A stretch of 64,000 nt of DNA from Onchocerca lupi. Its lineage: Eukaryota > Nematoda > Chromadorea > Rhabditida > Onchocercidae. This document shows positions 24,225 through 34,292 of this stretch, piece after piece (the stretch's first letter is position 1; each line of letters starts with the position of its first letter). The DNA lies in NCBI GenBank assembly GCA_028564675.1, contig JAOVVO010000047.1, forward strand, positions 124,001 to 188,000, given 5' to 3'. The position numbers were made by a program, and so were the translations under genes. Under the pieces are notes generated by a model. It saw only the letters and a list, made by a program, of their open reading frames with translations, did not search any database and was not told the DNA's origin.

Positions 24225-24344
24225 CTAATAGTCCTGCAGTGAATATGGATTAGTTGCAATTTCTTGTGATGAGTCTTTTTCGGACCAATCACTTTGCCCA
24301 ATTATTAAACTAAAGAAGGACAGCATAATAAAAAGATGCTTCAT
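24225..24344 (-). CDS. Small predicted secreted peptide (39 residues)
   Basis: Short - strand frame beginning MKHLFIMLSFFSLIIGQSDW, followed by a polar acidic stretch and ending YSLQDY. Residues 1-17 have the lysine/histidine start, hydrophobic core and small residue expected of a signal peptide, leaving a mature part of about 22 residues without cysteines. Family unknown. It lies about 450 bases upstream of the repeat-protein gene in the same direction, so the two could be co-transcribed. The right arm has a partner around 25370-25695 that lost the start codon and gained an insertion. An alternative is that this is exon 1 of the downstream gene, but the stop codon and the second signal peptide argue against it. 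Confidence 0.5.
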   Translation of the reverse strand: MKHLFIMLSFFSLIIGQSDWSEKDSSQEIATNPYSLQDY

Positions 24345-24750
24345 GATTTTTTATAACCAGTTATGTGATAAATTGAAGTGTAAAAGGAAAAAATGGCGAG
24401 AAGCAAATAAATATATGATAACTGATTTAAAAAGTTACGCTTTTATATTTCGGCAGTGACCTCTTTTGGAGTGAATTTTGTCTCGCATAGTTAACCCCTC
24501 CTTAATTTTTTTGTTCTATGATTTAATTATTTGTCGCATGTTTAAAAATAAAAAAGAATCAAGAATGAGTGGATGGGTTGGATAAGAGATACAGAAAGAG
24601 ATATAACGGAGACGAATATTTCGCTTAGAATTGGTTAAATTTTTTTAATCAAAATTAATTTATATTCCGGTAAAAATTTATCAACAAACTCCTTTCTTTC
24701 AGTTCATTTAGTGAAAAAAAATGTTAACAATCGCTTTTCCCGCTATTTTA

Positions 24751-24960
24751 TCGGTAACATTTGAACAAAATTTGGATTTAAGAATCATGCACGGCTACGA
24801 TAAGTGAGATTGAATTAGAAGATTTTGTGAGAGTACTTTCCTTCAAAATTTTTTATAAGTGTAAGATATTATAGCACACAAAGTAAATTGCATCTGTAAA
24901 TTTCTAAATTTTGACAAAAAATAAATAAATAAATAAAAAGTGAGAAATGAAAAAAGCAGG
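24751..24960. other. Spacer of the inverted duplication
   Basis: About 200 bp between the last recognisable match of the left arm (near GTTAACAATCGCTTTTCCCG) and the first of the right arm (GGGAAAGTGAATGTTAATAT). It contains an AAATAAATAAATAAA run. No gene is seen. Confidence 0.6.
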
Positions 24961-25369
24961 GAAAGTGAATGTTAATATCAATTAAGTGTACTGAAAAAAG
25001 AATTTGTGTTAAACGCAAGGGAAAAAATTTACGAAGGATTTCCCGATTTTGACAGAAAAAAAAAGAATTTACCAATCTCAAACGAAATATTCGTCTCCAT
25101 TCATATCTATCCAATTCTATTCGTCTCATCTAACCCATCCGCTTGTTCTTTTTTCTTTCTATTTTAAACATGCGATAAACAATTAACAGAACTAAAAAAT
25201 GTCCATTTTTCTGACCTGTTCACTATGCGAAATAAAATTTACTCCAAAAGAGGCCATTGTCCAAATATAAAAGCGTAATTTTCAAGTCATTCATCATTCA
25301 TTTATTTACTGCTCCATCATTTCCCTTTCATATCTCATTCCACCGCATAATTGTTTATAAAAATTATTA

Positions 25370-25695
25370 AGAAGCGTTTTTTTTCCTGTTCCTCTTAATC
25401 CAAGCAGAAGCCTTTTCCGCACCCGCCTTCTTTAATGTATTTTTAAATCCTCACTTTCTTGTTGATAGCAACTTAGGTAGTATATCTGTGTGTATCTAAA
25501 GTTTTTTTTTTCTACTTTTTACTTTTCTATTCCCATCGGAGCCAAAGAATATCTCATTCCATCACATAATTGTTGATTATTAAACTACTTTGATGAATTC
25601 ATCCTTGTTCAGTTTTACAATTGTGCAAAGTGAATGATCGAAAAAGACACATCACGGAAAACTTTAGGTGGTCCAGTATTTATCATCAATCTATT
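25370..25695 (+). pseudogene. Decayed partner of the 39-residue secreted peptide
   Basis: This aligns with the gene at 24225-24344 in opposite orientation: GTTTATAAAAATTATTAAGAAG stands where the left arm has GGTTATAAAAAATCATGAAG, so the start codon is lost. The later part GCAAAGTGAATGATCGAAAA matches GCAAAGTGATTGGTCCGAAA, and a shared ATTAG follows. About 200 bp of extra sequence splits the two parts. No intact frame remains. Confidence 0.5.
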
Positions 25696-26180
25696 AGAGC
25701 TCACATTAGCAAATTACTGGGTAAGTTATATGGCCTCAGGCTTGAAAAAATAATGCAATTTTAATATTTATACGGTTACTGCAAATTCATTTCATCCCAT
25801 TCCCACTGAAATTTTTTTATGACAGATTTTCGATCAACATCAACTTATTTTTTTGATTGAGGTGGTATAATACAGTGTTTAGTGTCCACTTTTTTGTCAT
25901 CGAAAATATTTGCACATCTATATGTAACTGAGCTTTTAGGAGTGTCAAAGATTAGAAACAAAAATCTTTGGAACAAGAATTTATTTTAAACAATATCATT
26001 TTCTTTCATTCAATTATTAATTGACTATGGTTGATATTATTTGACTGGAGAAAATGAAAACGAATAAATTTATAACAAAATCAGTGAGATTTTCAATAGA
26101 TATTTCTAATATGGAATTTTTATTTACAAAATTGCGTTTTTTCAGAGTATCAAAACTCATTTTGTCGATAGAATACGATT

Positions 26181-26446
26181 ATGGCAAAAAGATTTTTGCT
26201 CCTTGTTTATATTATTTTTCGTGAAATTCCTCATTATGATTATGATTATAATGACAAGAATAGTGGTGGCAATGGCGTGGTGGTGTTGGCGGTGGCATGA
26301 ATGTTGGTGGTGGTTGTGGTAGCGGTGTTAGGAATTGTGGTGGTGGTGGTGGCGGCGGTGGTTTGAATGGCGATAGTGGAGGTGGTGATGGTATGAATGT
26401 TGTAGCGGCTTTCGTAGTGATAGGTGGATTTTCCGTCTTTTTATAA
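26181..26446 (+). pseudogene. Right-arm partner of the secreted repeat protein, frame-shifted
   Basis: It starts MAKRFLLLVYIIF like the left-arm protein, with the same acceptor-like TTTTTTCAG (ending at 26145) about 35 bases upstream, then a tyrosine/aspartate patch (HYDYDYNDKN). The frame from this ATG ends at TGA 26298-26300 (39 codons). A frame one base out is a glycine-rich reading (GGVGGGMNVGGGCGSG and further glycine runs) to TAA at 26446. The 27-bp charged repeat of the left arm is absent; GGT/GGC repeats stand in its place. Either a one-base slip inside the GGT run broke the gene, or a short diverged peptide is still made. Confidence 0.55.
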
Positions 26447-26716
26447 TACTTTTCAATTCAAATTAAATTATATTTGTTTCGATTATGAACGAGAAAAATA
26501 CGCTTTATTTGTCCCATAAGCTCTATCTTCTTTCATAATTGTTCGGGATTCAAAATATTATAAAGTTTTTAGAAAGAAAGATTGAAATTTTTAATTCATT
26601 TGCAATCAATTAATTCATGGATCCTCGATTTGCTGGTAAAGTTTTTTCGTAGATAACTGAATAAATTTTTCATGATTGCTCAGTGAAATTATTCGGATGA
26701 ACTGTTAATAATTTTA

Positions 26717-26827
26717 GATGCGGTTAGTAATATAGATTGTAATCGATATAAGATTTGGATGAATGGTCGATTTAAACCAAACTTTCTGCAACTTGGAAGC
26801 CAAGGATCGGTGGTAAAATTGGAATTA
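26717..26827 (+). CDS. Candidate orphan exon in the right-arm-only segment
   Basis: TTTTAG precedes an open stretch reading AVSNIDCNRYKIWMNGRFKP and on to LGSQGSVVKLEL, ending at a plausible donor (ATTAG|GTAATT). Base use is less T-rich than its surroundings. It lies in the roughly 480-bp segment that the left arm lacks. No partner exon or family was recognised, so this may be a captured or relic exon. Confidence 0.3.
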
Positions 26828-27189
26828 GGTAATTTATCCAAAATCCAAAATTCAAGAGGCAAGTTATGGAAGACATTTGATATATTTGGTATCATCACAA
26901 GTTTCGAAATATTTTATAAAAGCGATTTTGAATTGTATGTTTTCAGTTGGTTTCAAAAAACTATTACACTTTTATATATCAAATATTTTTCGAAACTTTT
27001 GCTAGTTCTTATTTTTCCATCCGCAGCCTGGCCTAATATTCCATTATGGAATAAATGAAGACATTATATCTCACTTCTCAAAATTCACTAACCATTAAGA
27101 AGTATTTTATTTAGTTCTATTTATAAACCTTACGAGATTAAATAGAAAAAAAAAGCTTTAAAAGCATGACATTGCTTACGATTATATAA

Positions 27190-27375
27190 ATGGAATTTGA
27201 AATAAACGGTGCACGAAACGAATCTGTGATGATTCTCGTAAAAAATGCTCGTGATCTAATAAAACAGAATAAAGTTATATGTGACAAGCAGATAATGAGA
27301 AATAAAATAATGTATATTGTTACTTGTACTTTGACAAAGAACATTGAAATCGATAACTTCGTCCGGAGTACTTAA
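27190..27375 (+). CDS. Short open frame in right arm, broken in left arm
   Basis: A 61-codon frame starting MEFEINGARNESVMILVKNA. The matching left-arm sequence starts MEYGMNGARNEP and then stops. There is no signal peptide or recognised domain. It is either a small gene kept in only one arm or a chance frame; I lean to chance. Confidence 0.2.
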   Translation: MEFEINGARNESVMILVKNARDLIKQNKVICDKQIMRNKIMYIVTCTLTKNIEIDNFVRST

Positions 27376-28570
27376 ATTTAGAATAAAGTGTTTAAGAGCG
27401 AAATGTGGACAATTTGATCAGATTATCTATTAAAAATTGAAGTCTATTTGATAAATTCAGAAGCTGAGTTGTCGAAAAATCTCAGTAATGATTTTTTTCA
27501 GCAAAAAACCTGCTCCCAAATTCCTTTCGGTTTATATCTTTTTAAAGTTATTTTGAACATGAATCAATAGCAACAGAATATTTAACTTCAAAACAAAAAC
27601 TCTTTCAAACTTCGTATTTTTTTCTGCTGAAGAAGATGAATTAGAATTTAGAAAACAAATCCTTTTTTGTAAAATCGCCTGCGAAAATACATTTGCAGGA
27701 AAATCTATCTAGTTGCAAATATCTAGAACTTTCACAGAAGAATTCAAATCAAGTTTTTGCCTTTGACATTTTACGGATAAAATTTCTCATCTGTTTACAA
27801 ATCTCGTAGTAAAATCTTTTGAATGTCCAAAAAAAATTTTATTGGTTATGGTGGTTTGAAGTTGCTAAAGAATTTAGAATGTTGTTAAAAGTTTAAAATA
27901 TATTAAAAATAATTATAATATTTGAAATAATTTCGGAGGTTATGATGAAATTCATTTCAAGCCATCTCTTCGCATCTTTTCTGAAGACTACTTCAGAATG
28001 ATTTCCATTAATAATTTACGTATTTTACACATAACGCATAACACTTTATAGTGAAACCTTTACCGCAAACAATGAATTCATCAGATTTCCAGAATATTTG
28101 AAAATGCGCTCACAGAAATCAACCAATGTTACTTTTTTGCAAGGTTTACCTCAAATATACTGGACGTCTACGTAAATTCGTGCAATATGATTCTGCGATT
28201 GAATGTATTTGTATGAATCATTCATTGAAATATTCGAATTATTTTACGCTAAAGCGAGGCGAGATATTCTATTAAATTTCGTAGTTAAATTAAAAAAATA
28301 CATATTGGTAATTCACTGAAAAGAATTACCATGTAATCGAATGCATCCTATGATTATACACAACTGACTTTTTTTCCTCTAAAATAAGGTTTAAAACAGT
28401 TATTGCTTACTGACTCTTTTCCAGCTTAAGGACTTTTTTTATTAAAATTAAACAAACACAAAATGTGATGTTTTACTGGTTTGAATTGCTCAGCATTTTA
28501 CAACAATCATAATGGGCGATTTTTTTCGATTTGTCTTGTATAAAGTATAATACACTCATCGTTTTTCAAG

Positions 28571-29235
28571 TTTTTGCATATCTTATTGGCTAAGTGATTT
28601 TTAATAATCTCTAATTTCTCTGTTGCCGTATGTTTCAATAAATATCCTTCTGATACGCATCGTTGTTAATTGCCGAGAATAATTATTGTAATCCGTTAAG
28701 ATTTTTGATTATCAGTAATTTACAATAATTTTCTCCAAATTACCAAAATTATTTTCCAAGAGTCTTTTGTTTGCTTATTTTGAATTTTTTCTTGAATATC
28801 AAGGTTTGACATACCTTGCGAAGCTTTTGATCAGAAGACACCAAACGCTGAAACTACGAAAAAAAAAAGCGTAAAAGGGATACAAAAATTTGCAAACACA
28901 AGGTGAAAACAATCCAAGAAGGTGATGGTGAGATAGAAAATTTATTACATAAGTATTTCAAAATATGTATATTAATTAAAGAGAGGAGGAGAAAAGAAAG
29001 AATAGAAAATTCATATTTAAATTTAAATGATTTTTTATCAAATTCAAATTTTCCGTCTGCTTCTCTCATAACACTTTTGCATCTTATATTTAAAGCCTAA
29101 TTTTTAATTAATTCTTGCAAATATTAAAGATTACGATGAAAAACCTTTAGTAATCTTATATTTAGATTAGACTAGTGAGAGATTCCACCTGTTACTTCTC
29201 AGTTGTCTCCGCAAGTTCTCCATCAGATTCTTTTC
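28571..29235. other. No recognised gene
   Basis: A/T-rich sequence between the inverted duplication and the helicase element. Two overlapping open frames on opposite strands (28854-29100) are lysine-rich or mirror images of low-complexity DNA and have no homology that I can see. Confidence 0.4.
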
Positions 29236-32168
29236 AAATCTTGGCACAACCTTGTATTCGAATAGGCTCGTGCTCTCATATAAACATACTTACTTTTTTC
29301 CACGTGTCACGTGCGTGGCAACTAAAAGTAATTGAGGAGGCGGAGTTTATTGACTCTGCCTTCCTTTTTTCTCTCATTCTCCATCTTCCTCCCACGTCTC
29401 TTACGACAATAATAAGCCTTCCTTTTTTCTCTCATTTCCCCTCTACCTCCCATCTCTCTCTCTATTACTATGCTTCTTACATCACGTGGATTTATCCAAG
29501 AAAAAGAAGGAAAAAAAATAATAAAAAGAATTAAGATGCTTTCTGACATGGTATATAAATATAAAAATTTTCAAATTTGTAACGGATCTGAAAAAAAAAA
29601 TTTAAATACCTGTTGAAATTTGAATTTGAAATACTTTTTCTTTAATAAAAACTAGCTTAATTTGTTTGAAAAAAGACGTCATTTTACTCCAAAGAAATTT
29701 CATTAATTAATTCTAGATATTTCTTAGGATCAACCTTTTGCTCAGTTAATCTTCTCCGACTTAATTTTGATTTAACTTAATCTGATGTATATTTAATGTT
29801 AACATTTTAGCTCATAACTTCCTTCATTTTTCCGTAGATTAAACATTCAAATCCATTAGAAGTACTTGTGACTTATAATTTAAAATAATTGGTACTAACT
29901 TTCTCTTTTTTAAATTTTATTCATATTATATCTTTATTTATTAATTTTTATCTATCTATCTATAACTTGTGCTTACAAAGTTCTCAATCAATTGAGAATG
30001 CCATCATCGAATCAATCTGCTGTTGCTTCGCTCGATGTAGAATTGCGTCGCGAGAAAATTACAACACTGATCTTTTGTTATATGTGCAATCAAATATTCC
30101 TAAACTAATGTTTGAGCAAAAAGGCATTTGCGATCAAATAATGCAAACTGTCAGTAAGGGAGTTGGAGAAATCTTCTTTTTAGATGCGCCAGGAGGAACC
30201 GGTAAACGTTCATTAATTAGATTGATTCTGGAAACAATTCGATCCAAAATGGCATAACTTTAGCTCTTGCATCGTTCGGAATAGCTGCAACATTGCTATC
30301 AGGTGGAAGAACTGCTTATTCCGCCTTGAAATTGCCATTGAGCATACAATACATTGAAACTCCTGCATGCAATACTTCCAAAGCATGGGAAAAGTATTGC
30401 AGAATACAAGCTTATTGTTTGGGATGAATGTACAATGGCGCATAAAAAATAAGGCTCTTGATCGATCATTGCAAAATTTGCGTGGAAGAATGCATTAATA
30501 ATGCTTGCAGGAGATTTCAGGCGAACATTATCTGTAATTCCTCGATCGACTACAGCGGACGAAATAATTGATTGCCTGGAATGCTCTACTTCGTGGCGAC
30601 ACTTAACTACAAGTGTGTGTGTCCAGCTGTAAAACGATCGATCAGCTAAGATATTCTCACATCAATTGCAGGAAATTGGGAACGAAAAGGCACCGGTTAA
30701 TCTGACCACAGGACGAATTTCATTGCCTCATAACTTCTGCACTTTAGCAACGTCAAAAAAAGAGTTGGTTGAAAAAATATTTCCCGATATTCAAAAAATT
30801 ATAAGAATCATGAATGGCTGAGTGAACGAACTATTTTTGCGGCCAAGAACAAAGACGTCGACGAACTTAACGATTTTACAGATCTGACGTTCAAAGTGAG
30901 ACAGTCACATATAAGTCCGTGGACACTATTGTTTAAGCAGATGAAGCCGTTATGAATCCAAAAGAATTTTTGAATTCACTCGATCTGCTAGGGATGCCAC
31001 CGCATGTACTGCAATTGAAAATCGGCGTGCCATTATTATGTTGCGAAATATCAACCAATCAAAACTTTGCAACGGCACGCGGCTTGCAGTAAAAAAAATT
31101 AATAAGATATGTGAGGCAACAATCTTGACAGGACCTCTCAAAGGTGAAGATGTCCTTATTCCTCGCTTTCCTCTGATTCCAACGGATAGGAAATTTCAAT
31201 TTAAGAAATTGCAATTCCCAATTCAGTTGGCGTTTGCACCCAACATCAGCAAAGCTCAGGGTCAATGTTTAGAATTGTGGGGTTTAAATCTAGAGACGGA
31301 TTGCTTCTCACATGGACAATTAAATGTCGCGTGTTCTGGAATCGGCAAACTACATAATCTATATATCTAGACAATTGAACAACAAAAAATATTGTATACT
31401 CACAAGTATTGTGAAATTAAACATATTTGATGTGGGCGGAAACTGAAAGATGTCAAATAACGCCGTGACAATAACTGTAAACAAGAATTACGAAAAGTCA
31501 AGTGGCATGACATAGTTTCAAAGGGATGACAAACATGTTTACCACCAAAACGCTCCAATTCACAGATAAACGACCAAGATTGATGCAGAAACAGCAACAA
31601 TTCGGAGTTCCAAGGGTTCCAGTTCGACAGTTCAAAGCGATAAAACATTAGCAATAATTGGAAAATTCACTTGAATAATGGTATTTTTCTCTATTATCGA
31701 CAATGGAAAGAATAACTCAGTGATTAATTTGCTTCGATGTTCTCTGATACACAAAGAAACACTCTTCATCAATCAATAAAACATTTCTCAACAGCATTCA
31801 TCTCTGTCACACAAGACACAAAAATCCTCTTCACAATTATTGCTGATCTAGCCTAATCGCAATAGCAAGAATCATTCTTCAATCCAATCAAACTACAAAC
31901 CAAATTACAAGGTACAGTTTTTTTCCAACGCTAGAAACATGCGCTTTCTCTTTTATTTTTTTCCACTCTACCAAACTGAGCTACAGCAACGCGTGTATAA
32001 AAACATGGGTGTATTTGAATTCAACGTTGTTTCAAAATTTCAAAGCAATAAGTAAGGTTTTTCGATATCTAAGATTATGAATTAATATAGATTAGGCGCG
32101 TGTTTAAGAATTTTTGGAAGTTTTAAGTTTTGAACAAACGAACATTGACATTCTTATTTATATAGACT
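29236..32168 (+). mobile_element. PIF1-helicase element, copy 1 (decayed)
   Basis: This unit holds a broken PIF1-type helicase. Near its left end (about 29241-29290) is a block with TATTCGAATAGG.CTCGTG, and near its right end (about 31990-32045) is an inverted, imperfect counterpart ending TTTCAAAATTTCAAAG. The right end continues through GAACAAACGAACATTGACAT to ATTTATATAGACT (about 32168), which is shared with copy 2 at 58271-58308. PIF1-type helicases of this kind (GGTGK..., WDECTMAHK, AGDFR.TLSVIPRST) are typical of Helitron-group elements. No Rep domain was seen. The left boundary is uncertain. Confidence 0.65.
29985..31370 (+). pseudogene. PIF1-like helicase pseudogene (Helitron type)
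   Basis: Read across several frames, the stretch carries helicase motifs in order. Walker A is at about 30186-30215 (FFLDAPGGTGKRSLIRL; the usual T after GK is R). It continues with ITLALASFGIAATLLSGGRT, Walker B (WDECTMAHK) near 30420, AGDFRRTLSVIPRSTTADEI near 30508-30560, GRISLPHNFC near 30712, MLRNIN..KLCNGTRL near 31040, and the last motifs NISKAQGQCLELWGLNLETD and FSHGQLNVACSGIGK near 31240-31350. Frameshifts follow Walker A (near 30240) and several stops lie between motifs, so no complete enzyme is encoded. In Helitrons the helicase unwinds DNA during transposition. Confidence 0.8.
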
Positions 32169-32171
32169 TTA

Positions 32172-32212
32172 TATAGACTATATATAGTATAAATATAAAT
32201 ATATAGTCTATA
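32172..32212. repeat. Perfect 14-bp inverted repeat (A/T hairpin)
   Basis: TATAGACTATATAT at 32172-32185 and its exact reverse complement at 32199-32212, with a 13-base loop. It lies directly past the point where element copies 1 and 2 stop matching. It may be a hairpin linked to the element end, or simply part of a TA-rich tract that continues to about 32340. Confidence 0.6.
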
Positions 32213-33297
32213 TATTTATATAGCTTTGTACCTATGTTTATAGAATCTATTTAACTCGACACTTGAAGCGTGACCGGGTCCAGCTAATACATAGAAAAAG
32301 CTAATATATATGTATATTTCTCATATATATATATATATGAAATAGAAAAGATTGAAATATTACTGAGTTGAAATTCCATTTTAGATATCGTTTTAATTGC
32401 TATTTTATTTCGTGACCTTTTCTTATTTTTATTGTTGTTCGTACAGCTAAAATAAATTCAGCTATGTAATGCATTAAATTTATTGAATAATTAAACGAAT
32501 TTGCTGGATCGTCAATTGGTTAAGATTAAAGTTCAATTCAAACTAATTTACTGAATGTTTGAAATTTCTGTTCAAACTAATCTGTTGAATAGTATGAAAA
32601 TCATAAAATTTCATTCAATATTGGATTTGCTATCTATTATCAATTGAAATAGAAGCTTGTGGTAAATTATTGATATAGATTGAATAATATAACATCAAGA
32701 AAGCATAATATCAAGAACAAAAAAAAAAAGAAGGAAAAAAAAAGAAAACGAATTTAATCAACGATACTGTATTTGCTAAATTTAAATTTCAAATCATTTA
32801 ACTCCATTTTAGAAGGAAATATGTGTATTTTATCTTTCATATTGAAAGTTTCGACATTTTTCTTGAAATTCGTTTTTGTTTTTGATTTTCTAACGTTCAT
32901 TTAAATGATGAGACGATTTCAGTGGGAGAGATTATATTTAGCATTTAGGTTTGCTCGGCAAAAATACGAATGATTCATATATAATTATATTATTCAAAGA
33001 AACATTTCGTAAATGAAAGAAAAGAAAAGAAAGTTAATTTATTTCAATCCTTCCCTCATTTTCTTTAATATCATGTAGTAAATTCAACTGATAAGAAAAC
33101 ATAACTATTACTGTTAAAAAGCATTAGCAGTTTAATTTGCTATAGAGTTGGAAAATCGAAACTTGAAAAGAAATTTAACTTTTTCATAGCATTTAAATGT
33201 ACAAAATATTATTAAAGAGCTGGTTTGTTCCTTTAATAAACGAATTCATTTTTTTCTTTTAGCATTTGTCGCAAAATGTTTGAACGACAGTCACAAT
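32213..33297. other. A/T-rich stretch with TA repeats
   Basis: TA-rich simple sequence (for example 32308-32338) and otherwise non-coding A/T-rich DNA leading to the CFAP36-like locus. Its first acceptor-like TTTTAG ends at 33262. Confidence 0.4.
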
Positions 33298-34257
33298 ATG
33301 AACTATCAACAAAAGCTATTTTCGAAAATTCATAAATTTTTTACTTCATCGATGTGGAACATTCCTGTTGCAATATTTTTAGAGCAATGTTCAATAGGTA
33401 TGATATTTATGATTTGATATAATTTATTTTCTTAAAAAAAACAAAGTCAAATTTCCAAATATTGCTTTTGAAATGATTTATAACAGGGAAACATTTTTGA
33501 ATTCTTTTTTTCTTTTTTTTTGAGCTTATTTGGTTCAAAAAAACCATAAAAATTCACAAGATTATCATATCAAATCTTAGTTCTAAACGTCTTGATTCAT
33601 TTCACTAATTATAGAAATCTGTCAAAATAAATTAGAGCATTTTTAGCAATTATTTAATTTTTTTATTAACATAAAAAATCAGTGCATGAAAAATGAATTA
33701 ATTTACGAAACAAGCAAAAATAATTTTTATAAATTAAATAATACCATAAAAAAGATGATATTAGTATGCAATTTGTTTTTATTTTTAGAGCTAAAATTAG
33801 ATCAAAACTAACCCTAGCAAATTATAACTATTCATATAATATTTTGCAGTATTTGATGACGAGCAAAATGATTTATTAATTTACCAGAAAATTCATGATT
33901 AATTTAAATCAATTGTCGATACATTGATGCAAGGTTTTTGTGGTGATTTACAAATTAAAGCAAAACAACTTTTCTCCGCTCTTAAACATCATGACAACAG
34001 TTATAAATTATCAACGAAAGAACGAATATCGTTGCTACGTTTTTAAAATAATCATTTTTACTTAATAAGCTTAAAATTTTATTTTTTTAAAACTTATCAT
34101 TTCTTATATCATCATATAAATTGGTAGAAAAAAATTATTTAGTGAGAAATGTTTGAATTAGTTAACAACATTTAAAAAAATATCGAAAAACTTGGAAAAA
34201 TCGATGTTTTGAGTATATTTTTTTGACTGTACGAATTTTAAAATAAAATCGAAAAGT

Positions 34258-34292
34258 TTATTGGACCCGGTTGTGATAACACAAAATTAGAA
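34258..34292 (+). pseudogene. Decayed duplicate of CFAP36-like exon 3 start
   Basis: AAAG is followed by TTTATTGGACCCGGTTGTG and ATAACACAAAATTAG, which matches the exon at 34600 (AATTTACTGGGACCGGTTAT, then GGCAGTACAAAATC). It reads LLDPVVITQN then stop, against LLGPVMAVQN in the better copy 340 bp downstream. It is probably a remnant of a local tandem duplication. Confidence 0.55.

Larger units (their letters stand above)
21790..24750. repeat. Left arm of large inverted duplication
   Basis: The arm pairs in reverse complement with about 24960-28570. Clear anchor pairs are 21830-21900 with 28460-28530, 22490-22800 with 27280-27605, 23700-23830 with 26130-26250, and 24430-24640 with 25080-25280. 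Identity is high in some blocks (the 22490-22800 block differs at few sites) and low in others, with indels of up to about 480 bp. The arm carries two small secreted-protein genes on the - strand (24225-24344 and 23103-23774). Confidence 0.85.
24961..28570. repeat. Right arm of large inverted duplication
   Basis: Reverse-complement partner of 21790-24750; see that entry for anchor pairs. It is about 0.6 kb longer, with an extra segment at about 26460-26940 absent from the left arm and an internal direct duplication (the TATCTCATTCCA...CATAATTGTT blocks near 25332 and 25551). Both secreted-protein genes of the left arm have decayed or diverged partners here. Confidence 0.85.

Noticed and set aside
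29889..30257. Complete 122-residue ATPase
   Set aside because: The start is arbitrary intron-like sequence, and the frame breaks just after Walker A. It is part of the broken PIF1-type helicase.
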